Part shown: one piece after another, positions 24,767 through 36,294 of the stretch
Position numbering within the stretch: the stretch's first letter is position 1
Layout of the letters: every line of letters starts with the position of its first letter
Assembly: GCA_014058105.1 (NCBI GenBank)
Contig: JACGCM010000655.1
Coordinates: forward strand, 1,813,501-1,877,500
DNA from: Kingdonia uniflora
Taxonomy: Eukaryota > Streptophyta > Magnoliopsida > Ranunculales > Circaeasteraceae
DNA: 64,000 nucleotides
Direction: 5' to 3'
Program-made: the position numbers and the translations under genes
Notes under the pieces: model-generated
What the model was told of the DNA's origin: nothing
The model's database searches: none
Seen by the model: the letters and a program-made list of their open reading frames with translations, nothing else

Positions 24767-25589
24767 AGAGCGTCAGTTAAAGAAGGAAAGTAAGGCTTTC
24801 AAATAGCTCAGAGCTAACAATGGAGGTGGGAGTTAGTAGTTTAGAAGCAAAATAAGGAAGGATCCTAAACAAGTTGGAAGTAGTTTAGAGCTAACTCTAA
24901 GTAGTTTGGAGGTGGGAGGAAAGGGCGCCGTAGTTTAAAAGAGTTAAAGCCAGAGTAAAAAGCACAGTAGCCTAAGCAAGGAGTGAGCACCGGACTTGCG
25001 TACGTTTAAAAGGGTTAGAGTTAGCGAGGATAGGGCTTGCGCAAGCTTGCGCAAGCTTTAAAAGGAGTTTCAAAATGGACATTACGGGTAAAAGGAGAGA
25101 AATTCGGCAGGTCTAGTAGTAGGATGAAAGCTTTGGTTCAAACCCCGCTACATACCTAGGAAAAAGCGTTGTAACCAAATCCACTTCTTCGCACCCCGAA
25201 GTGAAGTCTTTTTTTTGCCAAAGCAAGCCTCCGGTCGAATCTCTTACTGGTCCTTATAAAGTTTCACTACGCTCAAAGAAGCTAGAGCGTTGATGTTTCA
25301 ATTGTTATGGACTAGCCAGTTGTTATGTCAACACTACGATGGCGCGCTGTGTTGATGAATCGGGATCCTAGGATACGGCAGGGTTCACGAGTCGGGGGTT
25401 AGCAAGAAAGTATCACTTGTTGCGCAAGGATCCTAAGAAGACTCCTGAAAAGAGAGTTCCTAGCTAGAGTAGAGACAAAAGCTCAATGCACTAACTTGCG
25501 TACGGAGAAGCATAGCGCTTTTTTTAGAGCTCCGCCCTAAAACACACTAAACCACTACGACCGGAACTAACCGCTCATCAGGCCCTATG

Positions 25590-25835
25590 CTCAAGGATCC
25601 TAGTGACCGTATAGTTAGACCCCTAAAGGCGAGGGCGGGGAATAGTGACCTTATAGTTAGACCCCTAAAGACGAGGAATAGTGACCGCATAGCTAGTTAG
25701 ACCTAAAGACGAGGACTCGTGACTATCTAGTTTAGTTAGACCTAAAGACGAGGGCTGGCGACTATCTAGTTAGACCTAAAGACGAGGACTCGTGACTATC
25801 AGAGATAGACCCCTAAAGACGAGGACTAGTAATGG
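25590..25835. repeat. Tandem array around TTAGACCTAAAGACGAGG
   Basis: About seven imperfect units share TTAGACC(CC)TAAAGACGAGG followed by a GTGACTATC or GTGACCGTATAG linker. The linker varies from unit to unit, so the period is about 30-40 bp. Confidence 0.85.
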
Positions 25836-28800
25836 CGAAAGACCGCGGTTTAGCAAGGATCCTTCCTTATCTACCTTCCCGATTTCTTACTGGGCATCGC
25901 TGGCTACCTTGGGCCGTAGTTTGGGGTGCGAAACCCTAGCTTCACTTTCTCGCGAAACCCTTCATGTCTTCTCCTTTTTAACAGTGGAATAGGGGTGCGA
26001 AACCCTTCATGTCTTCTGTTAAAAAATAGCTCAAGGATCCTCCCTATATATCTTGCGAAACCCAGCATATGGAGGATAGTGGACCTTGTGAAAGCGCTTG
26101 GGCTTTAGTAGTTTGTAGTTTGGACAAAAAAAAAGACCCACTAAACTTGCGTACGAAAAGAGTCGGAGCTATGAAATCTTGCTGGTCTTCTATTTGGTTT
26201 GGCGCTGAAGTCGCCTAGTAGTCTAGTATCTTAGCCTTCCCCTACTAGTCCAGGTGGGCCTTCGTTCTTTGTTTCGACGAGCCGCTACCCTAACCCTATT
26301 TCGCTTACCACTACGCCTTGAACTTCTTGATAGTGGCAAAGTGGTAGCTTTATAGACGTTTACGTGTCGCTACTTCTTTTGTGAAGAGTTGCAACAAAGG
26401 CAAATAAAGATAAGGTAGGTCTCTCTTTCCGCCCCAAAACACAAACACACCCCAGTCGTTCGTGACAAGCATCAAGAGCGTAGTTTGAACGACATAAAAA
26501 AAACCAGTAGCCTTTGCCCTAAGCTTCATTGCATAAAAAGTAAGAAGAAAAGCAAAAGACGGTGGGCATCTGCTGAAACGTATCTCCAAACTACACTCAG
26601 ATACTCCGAGCCGCCACTAAGGAAGAACGCTTTTCACACCTCTTCTTAGCGCTGACCAAGAGGTTCTTCAACACACTCCTTCCTTTCCGTACTAGGTGTG
26701 TGTTTGTGTTTTAGGCCTGTATAGCTATTTCGTTCTATAGGCCCACCAGTCTCCTACTAGGCCTAGTCTCGTTGCACAGGTAGTACTTCGGTGGCATATA
26801 GGGTGCATTCTCATTCTCATAACTGCGTGGGATTCATACGTTGACTTTCTCTTTTCCTTATTGTCGCAGCTGCCCTTTAGGGTGTCCCCATGTAGAAGTA
26901 GCGAGGATCCTTGGCACTCGGTTCTTCTTTTACTTTCACTGGGTGTGTTGCAGACGCCGGGACTGTTGAGGTTGCCATAGCTATACATGGGCGTTCCTAC
27001 CCCTAACAGAACTCCTGGCCGTAATGTATATTTTAGGCAACTCCGGCTACGTCTTTAGCCCTTATTTAACCCCTTCTATAAAAAAGGACTAACACTACTC
27101 CTAAACTACAATCTTCTTTTATCAACATTCTTATCTTTTCTCTTTAAATTATCCGGCTTTGTCTTTAATCCGCCTTTTTTTGCTGCTAATCTACTGCTTT
27201 TCTTCTTATTTTTATTTAACTCCTTTTAAACTACCACCTCTTTTCCACTATAGGCATTACCACTACCTTTTTTTGCTGCTTTTGACTCCACTATAGACAT
27301 TACCACTACTTGTGGTTGCCTATTTTCTATTTTCTTTCACTTTTTAAAGCCTAACCCTTTTAAACGTACGCAAGTCCGTAATGTATATTTTGAAAGCTTT
27401 TTAAACCAAACCTCCGCGTTCTAGAACTCAAAGGCTTCCAACGTTAGAAGGACGATGGGAAAGAGGCCGCGCATTCAATAAAGGAAAGTGTTGCCGAAGC
27501 CTAGTGGTAGAAAGGAAGCGCGAACTTGCCGCTACGTTAACGAAACCAGATACGCGTTACCCCACTCAACCGAAGAATAGGGTGCTCTTTTTTCTTACTT
27601 AGCAACATAGCGGCGGTTTTTTTGTCAGTCAAAGGGCTTTTTGTAGTTTAGGACTTGCGTACGTTTAAAAAAAGAGTTTTTACTAGAAAAGGAATAGCCT
27701 ACTGGTGTTATTAAATCACTTACGTACGCGGAAAAGAGGTAGGTCGCTCTAAAGACTAGAGGACCTTTCATGTTGTGAGAGAAAGAAAAGAAGTGACAGA
27801 CCAAGCCTATCTGTCAGAGAGCGGGACTCGTAGGCCTTTTTAAGGGAACGTTCTTCCAAGGATCCTCTAAGGCTAGGTGAGTGTGTGAAGCAAGGATCCT
27901 CGTTGCTAGGGTGAGTGAAAGAAAAGAAGTGAAAGACCAAGCCTATCTTGATCTGCGGGAGTTGAAGAGAGAAAGAATTTGCTGCTAAACCTTTGAGCGA
28001 TGCACACTATGTCCTACCTATAGCTATAGGGATTTCCAAAAGAAGAGCCGACATCATTTCTGCGTATATGACCAACAGGCTTTGTTCCCCCTGAAAGGAA
28101 GCTGCACATGCTTTACCAGAGTCCTTGACCCACACGACGCGATTAGCTAGGTCCTATACAGCGTCCTAGAGCTCTACCTATTCGTTCGCGCTATGTCTAA
28201 GGTAGAGAGCGACCTTCTTTCTTCGTACGCAAGTCGTTCTATTCTTTGCGGCATTTTGGATCAACACTTTGTTTTGGAAAACCTTGAAATGCTGATCACG
28301 ACTAAAACACAAACACACTACTAGAATCAAAATAAAGATCTATTCGCTTGGTGGTCTCGTCTGTCTATGTCCAGTGATGAGAAAAAGTTGGTAGAGAGAG
28401 ATATCCGAGGTGTTTTTTTTTTGGCTTTCTAAACTACGTGCTGCTCAACTCAAAGCGTAGAGAGGAAAGCTCAAAGCGTAGAAGTCACCGCGAGAAGGAA
28501 GGGGAGAAGAAGGAAGAAGCTACTGACATTAGAGTCGGAGAGCGGACAGAGCATAGACCATATGCTAGCCGTGCCCTAGTAGGAGATAGGCGATGGCTAG
28601 AATCCGAAGCCAGGAAGGGGTAGGGATGAGCACTATGGAAAAGAACCGGCACGCATAGTAGGAGCGCCGCTAATATAAAGTGCGAAAGACAAACAGGGAG
28701 AAAAGAAAAGAAGTGAGGTAGTTATGGCTTTGGCGGAGTAGTTGTAGCGGCAGCAACTACAACCAGAGGTGTTTTCCATAATAAAGAAGAAGGCTTTCAT

Positions 28801-29204
28801 TTTAGCAGAGCTAACTCTAATAGGAGGTGGTAGCCGGATTGCTAAAGCTTGCTAAAGCTCCTTTCAAAAACGCAGAGGATCCTTAAATATACATTACGGA
28901 AAAGAGCTATTTAAAACTATGTATATAGGTAGCTAGGGGCTGGGTTAGGTAGCTTGTAGTAGCCAACTCATTAGGCTACAACTAGTGTTGAAAATTTTGA
29001 GTTAGCTTTAAAAGGAAAGAAAGAGTAGTTTAGAGCAAGGATCCTAGGATAGTTATAGCGTAGTTATAGCGATAGCAAAAAGAAGGTACTAAGGAAAAGA
29101 GGTGGTGCTAAGGATCCTAGAAAGCCGGACTTGCGTACGTTTAAAAGGGTTATCATAAGAAGGAGGTGGACAGAGTTGTAGTTGCCTAAAATATACATTA
29201 CGGC

Positions 29205-29251
29205 GTACGCAAGTACAACTACAACTACAACTACACGGACTTGCGTACGTT
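29205..29251. repeat. Inverted 11-mers around a (ACAACT)n core
   Basis: CGTACGCAAGT and ACTTGCGTACG face each other across a 24-base spacer made of ACAACTACAACTACAACTAC plus CACGG. The pair could form a cruciform or RNA hairpin. Confidence 0.85.
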
Positions 29252-29867
29252 TAAAAGAGTCGGAGCTATGCAGCTAAAAGGGATTAAGGAAAAAAAAGGC
29301 TTTATAGCGCCAGATTTTCGTTGACTCTTATCTATAGACAAATCCTTTTAAAGCCCTATAGCTCGTAAGAAACTTTTGCTAGTGAGAAACTTGCGTACGG
29401 CGACGACTTTCTTTTAGGACTTGCGTACGGGAAAAAGGCGTTGGTCACTTTTCGCCGTACGCAAGTAACTTTTAGGGTAGACTCCACTTTTGCTAGTGAA
29501 AAACTTGTGTACGGCGACGACTTTAGAAAATAAAACGCAAGGCTAAAGAAAAAGCAAGGACCTCAGGCTCGAGAGCAGCTTGCTTTCCTGCTCCCTAGCT
29601 GCGTAGGTCATAAGCTAGGCCGAAGCAGGCGCTAGCAAATCCGTACTACCACTATGCTATGATAGTTGCCAGTCCTTAGCTCTTCTTCCTTGTGCCGCCT
29701 CTAACTACTTAGCTCCAACTCGATCTACATAACCAGTCCTCAGAAAGGAAGGATCCTTGATCGATAGCACACCGGCGCTTTTTTTACCTTCGACCGACCT
29801 AAAAAAAAACCGGGCCTCCCCTCTAATCTACTACTCCCAACTCGTCAGTGTCTTGACTAGCTTTGCT

Positions 29868-30030
29868 TTCACCGTACGCAAGTCCGCTCCTAGCTTTGAC
29901 CTCAAGGATCCTTCACTTATTTTGCTTTGCTTTGACCGTACGCAAGTCCACTCCACTACAGGCTTTGCTTTGACCTCAAGGATCCTTCACTTATTTTTGC
30001 TTTGCTTTGACCGTACGCAAGTCCACTCCA
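29868..30030. repeat. Tandem repeats of TTTGCTTTGACC / CAAGGATCCTTCACTTATTT
   Basis: Two long units and a partial one combine the 11-mer (CCGTACGCAAGTCC), GCTTTGCTTTGACC and TCAAGGATCCTTCACTTATT. Both repeat families sit inside one larger duplicated block. Confidence 0.85.
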
Positions 30031-31372
30031 GTAAGGCTAGTCTAGACCTTAGGACGTCTCTTGATGGCTAAAAAAAACCGATTAAGACGCGCACCAGCCC
30101 AAGACGAAGAGGAGAGCCAGACCCCGTGGGAAGAGATGGGCAATGTCTGCTTTTCATAATTTCTTGACTAGAAAGCCAACCTCGCCTTAGGTTTCTAAAC
30201 TACAAAAGGAGCTCTTTGCTCTGTCTATTGTCCAGACGCGGAAAGAAGAAAGAAGCTACAGGTTTCAAATTGGTCCTAGTGGTAGTGGACACCGTACGCA
30301 AGTCAAAAGATTTTTCAACCCGGGCAGATAAGAAGCACCGTAGGTAGCAGCAAGTGGGCCACCCACCCAGTTCTGTATGCAATGACCGTAGATCACCGAG
30401 CGGAGCCAGCCCTCTCCGTACGCAAGTTCCTTAGAAACCACTACGACGCGCATCCGCCAACGCTTTTCTATAGATAGGGTGGAACTTGAAGCCAGGGCCA
30501 AAAGGGGGCCAGGCTTTACTTTAGCAACCAAAACCAAACTTGCGTACGGGGAGACTCCCGCCTCTAACTACTGAGATTGGTAAGCCAAAACTACTGAGAT
30601 TGGTAAGCCAAAAAAAAGGGTGTGTTGTTTTAAAAAGCCGCTTCAGTCAGATCAGACTAGGCCGGGGCCCTCTTCAACACACCCCTTCTAGCTCCTAACG
30701 CTTTTGCGCACGCCTCTCAAACTACGAAGCATCCCTCTATGCATCCGGCTGTGGTAGTTGTAGTTAAGGATGCATCCTTCAAACTTCTCCCTACTATAGA
30801 TTATAGATAAGACGTTGTTTTAAAAGTAAATCCTCCTTAGACAGAAACCCACTACCAAAACCAAAGGGGTCCTAGCTTTTTTATCTTTTGAGCCAGTTTT
30901 GCGTACGCAAGTTCGAAGCTGTTTTATTAGAAGTGGAGCAAACGAATTAGGTCTAGTTGCTTCGCTAGAGGAAAGCAAATACAGCAAACGAGTTAGGTAT
31001 AGGGCTTTAGTAGTTTGTAGTTTGGACTTGCGTACGTTAAAAAGAGACGGTGGATAAGAGCCGTAGGCTTATAAAGAAAGAAGAAGAAGGTGGAGCTAAG
31101 TTATAACCGGAGGTGGGAGTGAAAGCCGGGGGGTTAAATATGAAAGAAAAGCAGACGAAATTGAAGAGGGATGTCACGGCATTGCATTTTGACTGGGGAT
31201 TCTTCCTAGATTCCCTTTCTATGGGCATTCTTTACTACCTACAAGGTGTCTGGCTCGAAATTTCCTCCCCTCGCCTTACCCTAGATCGTAGTAAAGAACG
31301 TGCCACTAGGTCGTAGTAAAGAATGTGCGTGCCACTAGATCGTAGTAAAGAACGTGCTAGTAGTTAAATATA

Positions 31373-31457
31373 AGAGGTGTGTTAAAAAGCAGCCTGGTCA
31401 GCGCATCTGTTTTGGGTACAGAGGGCCTTAGGTGATCATCCTGCAGCACACACCTTG
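31373..31457 (+). pseudogene. trnP: Decayed tRNA-Pro (UGG) gene
   Basis: The core reads CAGCCTGGTCAGCGCATCTG, then TTTTGGGTACAGAGGGCC. These are the D-loop, the D-stem 3' strand and a complete anticodon arm with anticodon TGG of plant mitochondrial trnP. The acceptor stem is nearly intact (AGAGGTG at 31373-31379 pairs with CACCTTG at 31451-31457, first pair lost). Three lesions break the cloverleaf. The 5' strand of the D-stem is replaced by a longer stretch containing TGTTAAAAAGC. The T-loop TTCGAAT has become TGATCAT. About six extra bases (AGCACA) sit between the T-stem and the acceptor strand. A normal tRNA fold is therefore unlikely. The neighbours are a small tandem array (31,270-31,370) and unassigned spacer. 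Identity is firm; loss of function is inferred from the lesions. Confidence 0.8.
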
Positions 31458-33170
31458 ATCTTTCTTTCTGTTCGGAAAGCTATAGGTCTCGGCTCCTAAA
31501 CTACTTAAAGCGTTTATCGCCGTACGCAAGTTTCTCTTAAGCTCCCATATAGCTCCTTTTTCTATAGTGCAGTTCTTCGCCTATCTTAGTATTAAGACCA
31601 CCTCTGTCTTTCACTTTTATTTAACGTACGCAAGTCCGATTGAAAGAAAGCTAGCTCTAAACTGCTCTTCTTTCCGTACGCAAGTTGGTTCCACCGTACG
31701 CAAGTTTACCTATTCTAAAAGCCAGAATAAAATACCTCCCTCTTCCTCTGTTAAAAAATAGCTCTAAAACACAGGATCCGTGGTTCTTTGTACGCAAGTC
31801 CATCGTCTTTTTTCCACAAAAAAAACACAGAACCTATTCTTGTAGCTTTAGCGTAGTTTAGACACCCTACATTATCACTACTCCACATCAACAACTCGCC
31901 TACCTTCTTCGTACGCAAGTTCTGATAGGCTTTTTTTTACGGTCCTAAGCGCCAAAAAAAGAAAGTCAGTAGATGTAGTTTAGCGGGTGAGACTCAAAAG
32001 TGTTTTGCTTTCAAACTACGTGCTCGCAGAGTGCGCCTTTTCACTTAGAGCAGAGCGTTGCTTTTTCCTACCGCATCACTTTCTCGCAGTCGCGGTCTAC
32101 AGCTACTAGCTAGAACGACGTGTTGATCTTTCTTTCCCACCCAAAAAGCGTTGCTATGCCTGTGTTGTAGAGAGGTAGTGCTTTCTTGCTACTCCAACTA
32201 CAAAGCATACCTTGGAAGCAACTTTACCATCTTATGAACTTGAGGCAAATCCAAAAGGTAGCTTTGGAAGCAACTTTACCATCTTACGAACTTGAGGCAA
32301 ATCCAAGGATCCAACCTTTGGAGTTTCGGGGGCGCCTAACAAGAAAAGAAAGCTAGCGAAACCAGACAACAAAAAGAAAAGCAAACCCCCTAACTACAAA
32401 AGGGAAAAAGCGCTAGACTACAAGGATACAGGAAAAGAGAGCCCTTTTTTGAATCATCGAATAGCTATGAAGAGAGTATAGCCCCTTTAGTCAACACTAG
32501 GTCGCCTTCCTTCTCCGACCTTCACATAGCGAGCGTCATAATAGTCACTTAGTCTCCGGTTGAATAGGTCGCTCGGTAGCAAGCCTGCTTAGCTGCTACA
32601 CGGCAACCTATAGACAAGAGACAAATACCCACTACCATGCCTTTGCCTAGGCTTTTTTTACACAAGCAAGACTAGGCCAATTTCGAGAGTCCACTTTAAA
32701 CCCTTATTTAACGTACGCAAGTCCGGTGTCCACCTCCAAAAGAGTTCTAAAACACACTCTTTTTCACCGTACGCAAGTTGTTTAGGATCCTACCTATTCT
32801 TTTGTTTTGCTTCTAATCTACGAACTCGTGCTTCTAAACTACGCGCTTAGAAAGCCCTCTAACGAAGTGGGTAGTTTGGGACACTTGCGTACGTGGAAAA
32901 GAAGCTACTTTAAGCTACTTGAAAGGCTTTTAACCCACACCTCTGGTTCGTCTTTCCACCCCTTTCCCTATAGCTCCCTTTAAAAAAGCCACGGCTTCCT
33001 ACCATCTATTCTATTCCACGCACAGACCTTCCCTATAGCTCCCTTTTAAAAAGCCACTTCCTACCGAAAGAGTAGTTTACTTGCGTACGAGGATTCCCGC
33101 TTGCCTAAAACACACCCTAAGATTTGCATTCTCCGACTCGGACTCTCGCGCACGAAGTGGAGCTAAGTTG

Positions 33171-33317
33171 GACAACTAAAGAAGGAAAGGAGAAGTAGTT
33201 GTAGTTTAGGACGCACTAGATCTGCCGTTTTAAATACGGCCAATGACAACTAAAGAAGGAAAGGAGAAGTAGTTGTAGTTTAGGACGCACTAGATCTGCT
33301 GAAGCTACGGCCAATGA
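33171..33317. repeat. 74-bp tandem duplication
   Basis: Copies at 33,171 and 33,245 share GACAACTAAAGAAGGAAAGG through CGCACTAGATCTGC and the ending ACGGCCAATGA, and differ in a short segment before ACGGCC. Each contains a GTAGTTGTAGTTTAGG repeat. Confidence 0.9.
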
Positions 33318-33499
33318 GTTTCTTCCTCTAAACTACTCTGCTTTCTGACACAGTGCTCTACGGTCCTTCTTCCAACTCACGCAAGCCGACTCAGTAGTTA
33401 GAGAAGGATCCTAAACTACGCTAGGAATTTTCTTGGTTAGAGGCTGAAGGCCGGGCCACTTGAAGGATCCTTGAGGCACAGAACGCTCCTTATAGGTGT

Positions 33500-33810
33500 G
33501 TGTTGCAGGATAAGAACGCTAACACTCTGTTGCACGAAGAACGCCAACACTCTGTTGCACAGGCAGGATAAGAACGCTGCACAGGCACGAAGAAAACGCT
33601 AACACCCTTTATAGGTAGTGGTAATGTCTATAGAAGTAAGAAGGCTAACACTCTTTTGCACAGATGACAAGATAAGAACGCTAACGCTCTTTTGCACGAA
33701 GAACGCTAACACTCTTTTGACAGATGACAGCGGAAAGAAAAGGGCAGATGACAGAGGAAAGACAAGGACAGCGGAAAGACAAGGACAGATAACAGAGGAA
33801 AAAGCGAGTC
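33500..33810. repeat. Degenerate array of GAACGCTAACACTCTTTTGCAC and GACAGCGGAAAGACAAGG units
   Basis: The first half repeats (A)GAACGCTAACACTC with TGTTGCAC or TTTTGCAC. The second half repeats CAGATGACAGAGGAAAGA and CAGCGGAAAGACAAGGA. Both strands carry low-complexity open frames as a result. Confidence 0.8.
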
Positions 33811-34679
33811 TTAGAGTCGTCAAAGGCCAACCGTAGGTCAAAAGCAACTTGCGTACGGCGAAAGGAAAGAAGGTATCGAAGGGAAAAAGAAAAGGCTAAC
33901 TTGCGTACGAAGAGTAGTTTAGAGGCTCTCCCATCTTCTTAGGTAGTTCGCATCACTTGGCAACAGTTAGGAGAGGCTCCCCCATCTTCTTATCTTCTTA
34001 GGTAGTTCGCATCAGCAGCTCTTCCAGTAAGATGCTCCTACCCAAGGCCCGAATGCGCTACGTACCCCTTTCTCTTCCGTGTCCAACTTCTCCGTCGCTC
34101 TTCAGACTTGCGTACGGTGTGTTGGAGCCCCATTTCATTTAGAGACCACATCCCCTAAAAAAAGACAAACCAACTAGTTCCAGCTATTCTTTCTACGGGA
34201 TTGGACTCAATAGGAAAGATAAAAGGAAAGAAAAGGGCTTTCTAAACTACGCTTTAGTAGTTGTAGTTTGGAGTGTGCTGTAGCGTAGCGAGAGGAAAGA
34301 GAGGGTATGGTTCACTTAACAACGCATCCCCACCACTGCGAACTAGTAGACCCCGGAAGAAGAAGACCGCCAACGAGCAGAGACCCCGGAAGAAGAATGG
34401 GAAGAGTGAGGAAGAAGAATGAGAAGAGTGACGTAGGCGGAGCTTCTCAAACAGCTGCGGAAGAAAGAGCAAGGTAGCCGTAGGTGGGAGTCAGAAGGAC
34501 CCTGCAGCCAGGATCTAGTCTCATGCGGAAGAAAGAGCGAAAGAGCGTGGATTTGAAAGGTAAAGACCAGGATCTAGTCATCAAAGGAAGAAAGAGCAAG
34601 GTTAAAAAAACAGAGTTTAGTAGCCTTTAGTAGATGTAGTTTTAGAAGGCAGTTTGGAGACGATGGAAAAAATGAGGAC

Positions 34680-35162
34680 TTGCGTACGCAGAAGGTGGAG
34701 CCAAAATCCCCGTACGCAAGACGGTGGATAAGCAGGATCTGGTCTCAAACAGCTGCGGAAGACTCCCTCCAACTTGCGTACAAAGATCCGTACTCGTTCA
34801 GAAAGCAGAAAGTAGTTAGAGAACGTATCACTATTGACTCTAGACCCTCTATTTCTCTAATAGAAAGGAGTGGCTTGCAAAAGAACTTGCGTACGGAGAA
34901 AGGCAAGACTGAGCCTTGGTCTTTAACTCAAGGATCCTACCTAGATGGTGCTAAAAGAAAGCTTAGAAAGCTACCTACAAAGAAAAGTGCTGAAGCTGCT
35001 AGAGAGCTAACACTTTATAGAGAGGTGGGAGTTCAAATAAGTAAGGTGTTTTCCAAACTACTAAAGCCTAAAATATACATTACGGCTACGAGGATCCTTG
35101 CTAAAGCTACTAGTTGCGCGTACGTAAGTAAACTACAAAAACAAGTGGAGCTAGAGTTTTAA
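34680..35162 (+). CDS. Longest open frame in the window, hypothetical and assembled from repeats
   Basis: An uninterrupted frame of 160 codons, rich in Lys, Arg, Ser and Leu, with no signal peptide, membrane helix or known domain visible. It reads through at least three repeat families. 11-mer-type copies give RTQK, LAYKD and NLRTEK; CGTAATGTATATT in reverse gives KIYITA; a GGATCC-type copy gives QGSYLDG. Since the repeats lack stops in this frame, the length could be accidental. No neighbour suggests co-transcription, and the start is simply the first ATG-type codon. Similar chimeric frames in plant mitochondria are sometimes transcribed, but nothing here shows that. I do not assign a function. 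Confidence 0.15.
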   Translation: MRTQKVEPKSPYARRWISRIWSQTAAEDSLQLAYKDPYSFRKQKVVRERITIDSRPSISLIERSGLQKNLRTEKGKTEPWSLTQGSYLDGAKRKLRKLPTKKSAEAARELTLYREVGVQISKVFSKLLKPKIYITATRILAKATSCAYVSKLQKQVELEF

Positions 35163-35230
35163 AAGGGTTGGTGCCTTTGAGTTCTAGAATGCAGAGGCAT
35201 GGGTTACCAAGGAAAGGAGTTGTGGTTGTG

Positions 35231-35261
35231 GTTGTAGTTGCTTTTTAAATACAACTACAAC
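35231..35261. repeat. Hairpin GTTGTAGTTG ... CAACTACAAC
   Basis: Perfect 10-bp arms flank an 11-base A/T-rich loop (CTTTTTAAATA). The right arm continues as a (CAACTA)n run. Confidence 0.85.
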
Positions 35262-36200
35262 TACAACTACCGGAAGCATGGGTGAAAGTTGGCCTTCGTT
35301 TGGCTTTCAGTTTCATAGTGGGTTTGTCTATAGTTATAGTCGCTCCTTTCCACTAAATAGTGAAACGCGTCGCTCGAATCTCTATGCTATATGATCGATC
35401 TCTTTTCTCTAGTGCTCACTTAGCCAACAGACATTGGAGCGCGAAAGAGTAGTAATCACCGATAGAGTAGTTAGGGAAGGTCCAAAAAAAAAGAGCGGTG
35501 TGTTGTTGCCTGATGGTTGCTTCTAATCTACAAAAAGGAGTTGAGCTATTTGGCTTTGAGTGAAGACAGCCACTATATGGCTAACCCTCGGCTAACTGTT
35601 AGGCTTGGAGTAAAAAAAAACAAAAAAAAAGGATCCTCCCAATAAGCGCCGGTGTGTTAAAGGCCATTGCCTTTTAAAAACTTGCGTACGGGAAAACACA
35701 GCCCTGTTTTGATGAGTTCTTAGGTATGAAAGACGCTAGTTTCCTAATCTTTGGTGCTGTAATTAGGCTTTCGGCAGTTTCCTAATCTTTGGTGCTGGCG
35801 CCTTTTGCAAATGTTAGGAGTGCTGGTAATACATTAGGAGGTAGTTATAAAAAAGGTGGAGTGTGTTTCTGGCTTTTTTTTGAAACTTGCGTACGCTCAA
35901 AAGCACCGGAGGTGTTTTCCATAAAGCCTTGAAGGTGGAGTTAGGGTTAGGAGCCAAAGGCGAGTCTGTAATATATAAGGAGTTAAATAAGAGACGGTGG
36001 ATAAGAGTAGTGGAGTGGGTTAGGTAGCCGTAGGTGGGATGGGGCTGCGTCGCTAAAAAAAAACTTTAGGTTTCTAAACTACGCTCGGTGTGGGTCTCTA
36101 ATTCTTTCTTTGCTTTTGACTTGTGCGTTCCTATTTTTTTAAGCCGCTAAACTACAAACTACTGACTTAGGTTAGCCCCGAAATACCGTGTCACCCTATA

Positions 36201-36294
36201 GACAAGCCCACTACGCAGGATTTCAAAGACAAGCCCACTACGCGGGATTTCAAAGACAAGCTCACTACGCAAGATTTCAAAGACAAGCCCACCC
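36201..36294 (+). repeat. 27-bp tandem array, three units plus a partial fourth
   Basis: GACAAGCCCACTACGCAGGA plus TTTCAAA repeats at 36,201, 36,228 and 36,255, with a partial copy at 36,282. The period is a multiple of three, so the plus-strand frame reads a (RQAHYAGFQ)-type peptide. There is no sign that it is a gene. Confidence 0.95.

Larger units (their letters stand above)
16725..31372. other. Spacer, repeat-dense from about 17.7 kb, no gene seen
   Basis: The short repeat families return at 16,730 and become dense after 17,740. Local duplications stand at 18,045-18,160, 18,245-18,305, 22,920-23,050, 25,590-25,830 and 29,870-30,030. Many T or A runs of 8-10 bases occur. No open frame above about 100 codons is present, and none resembles a known mitochondrial gene or exon. 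Confidence 0.65.
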
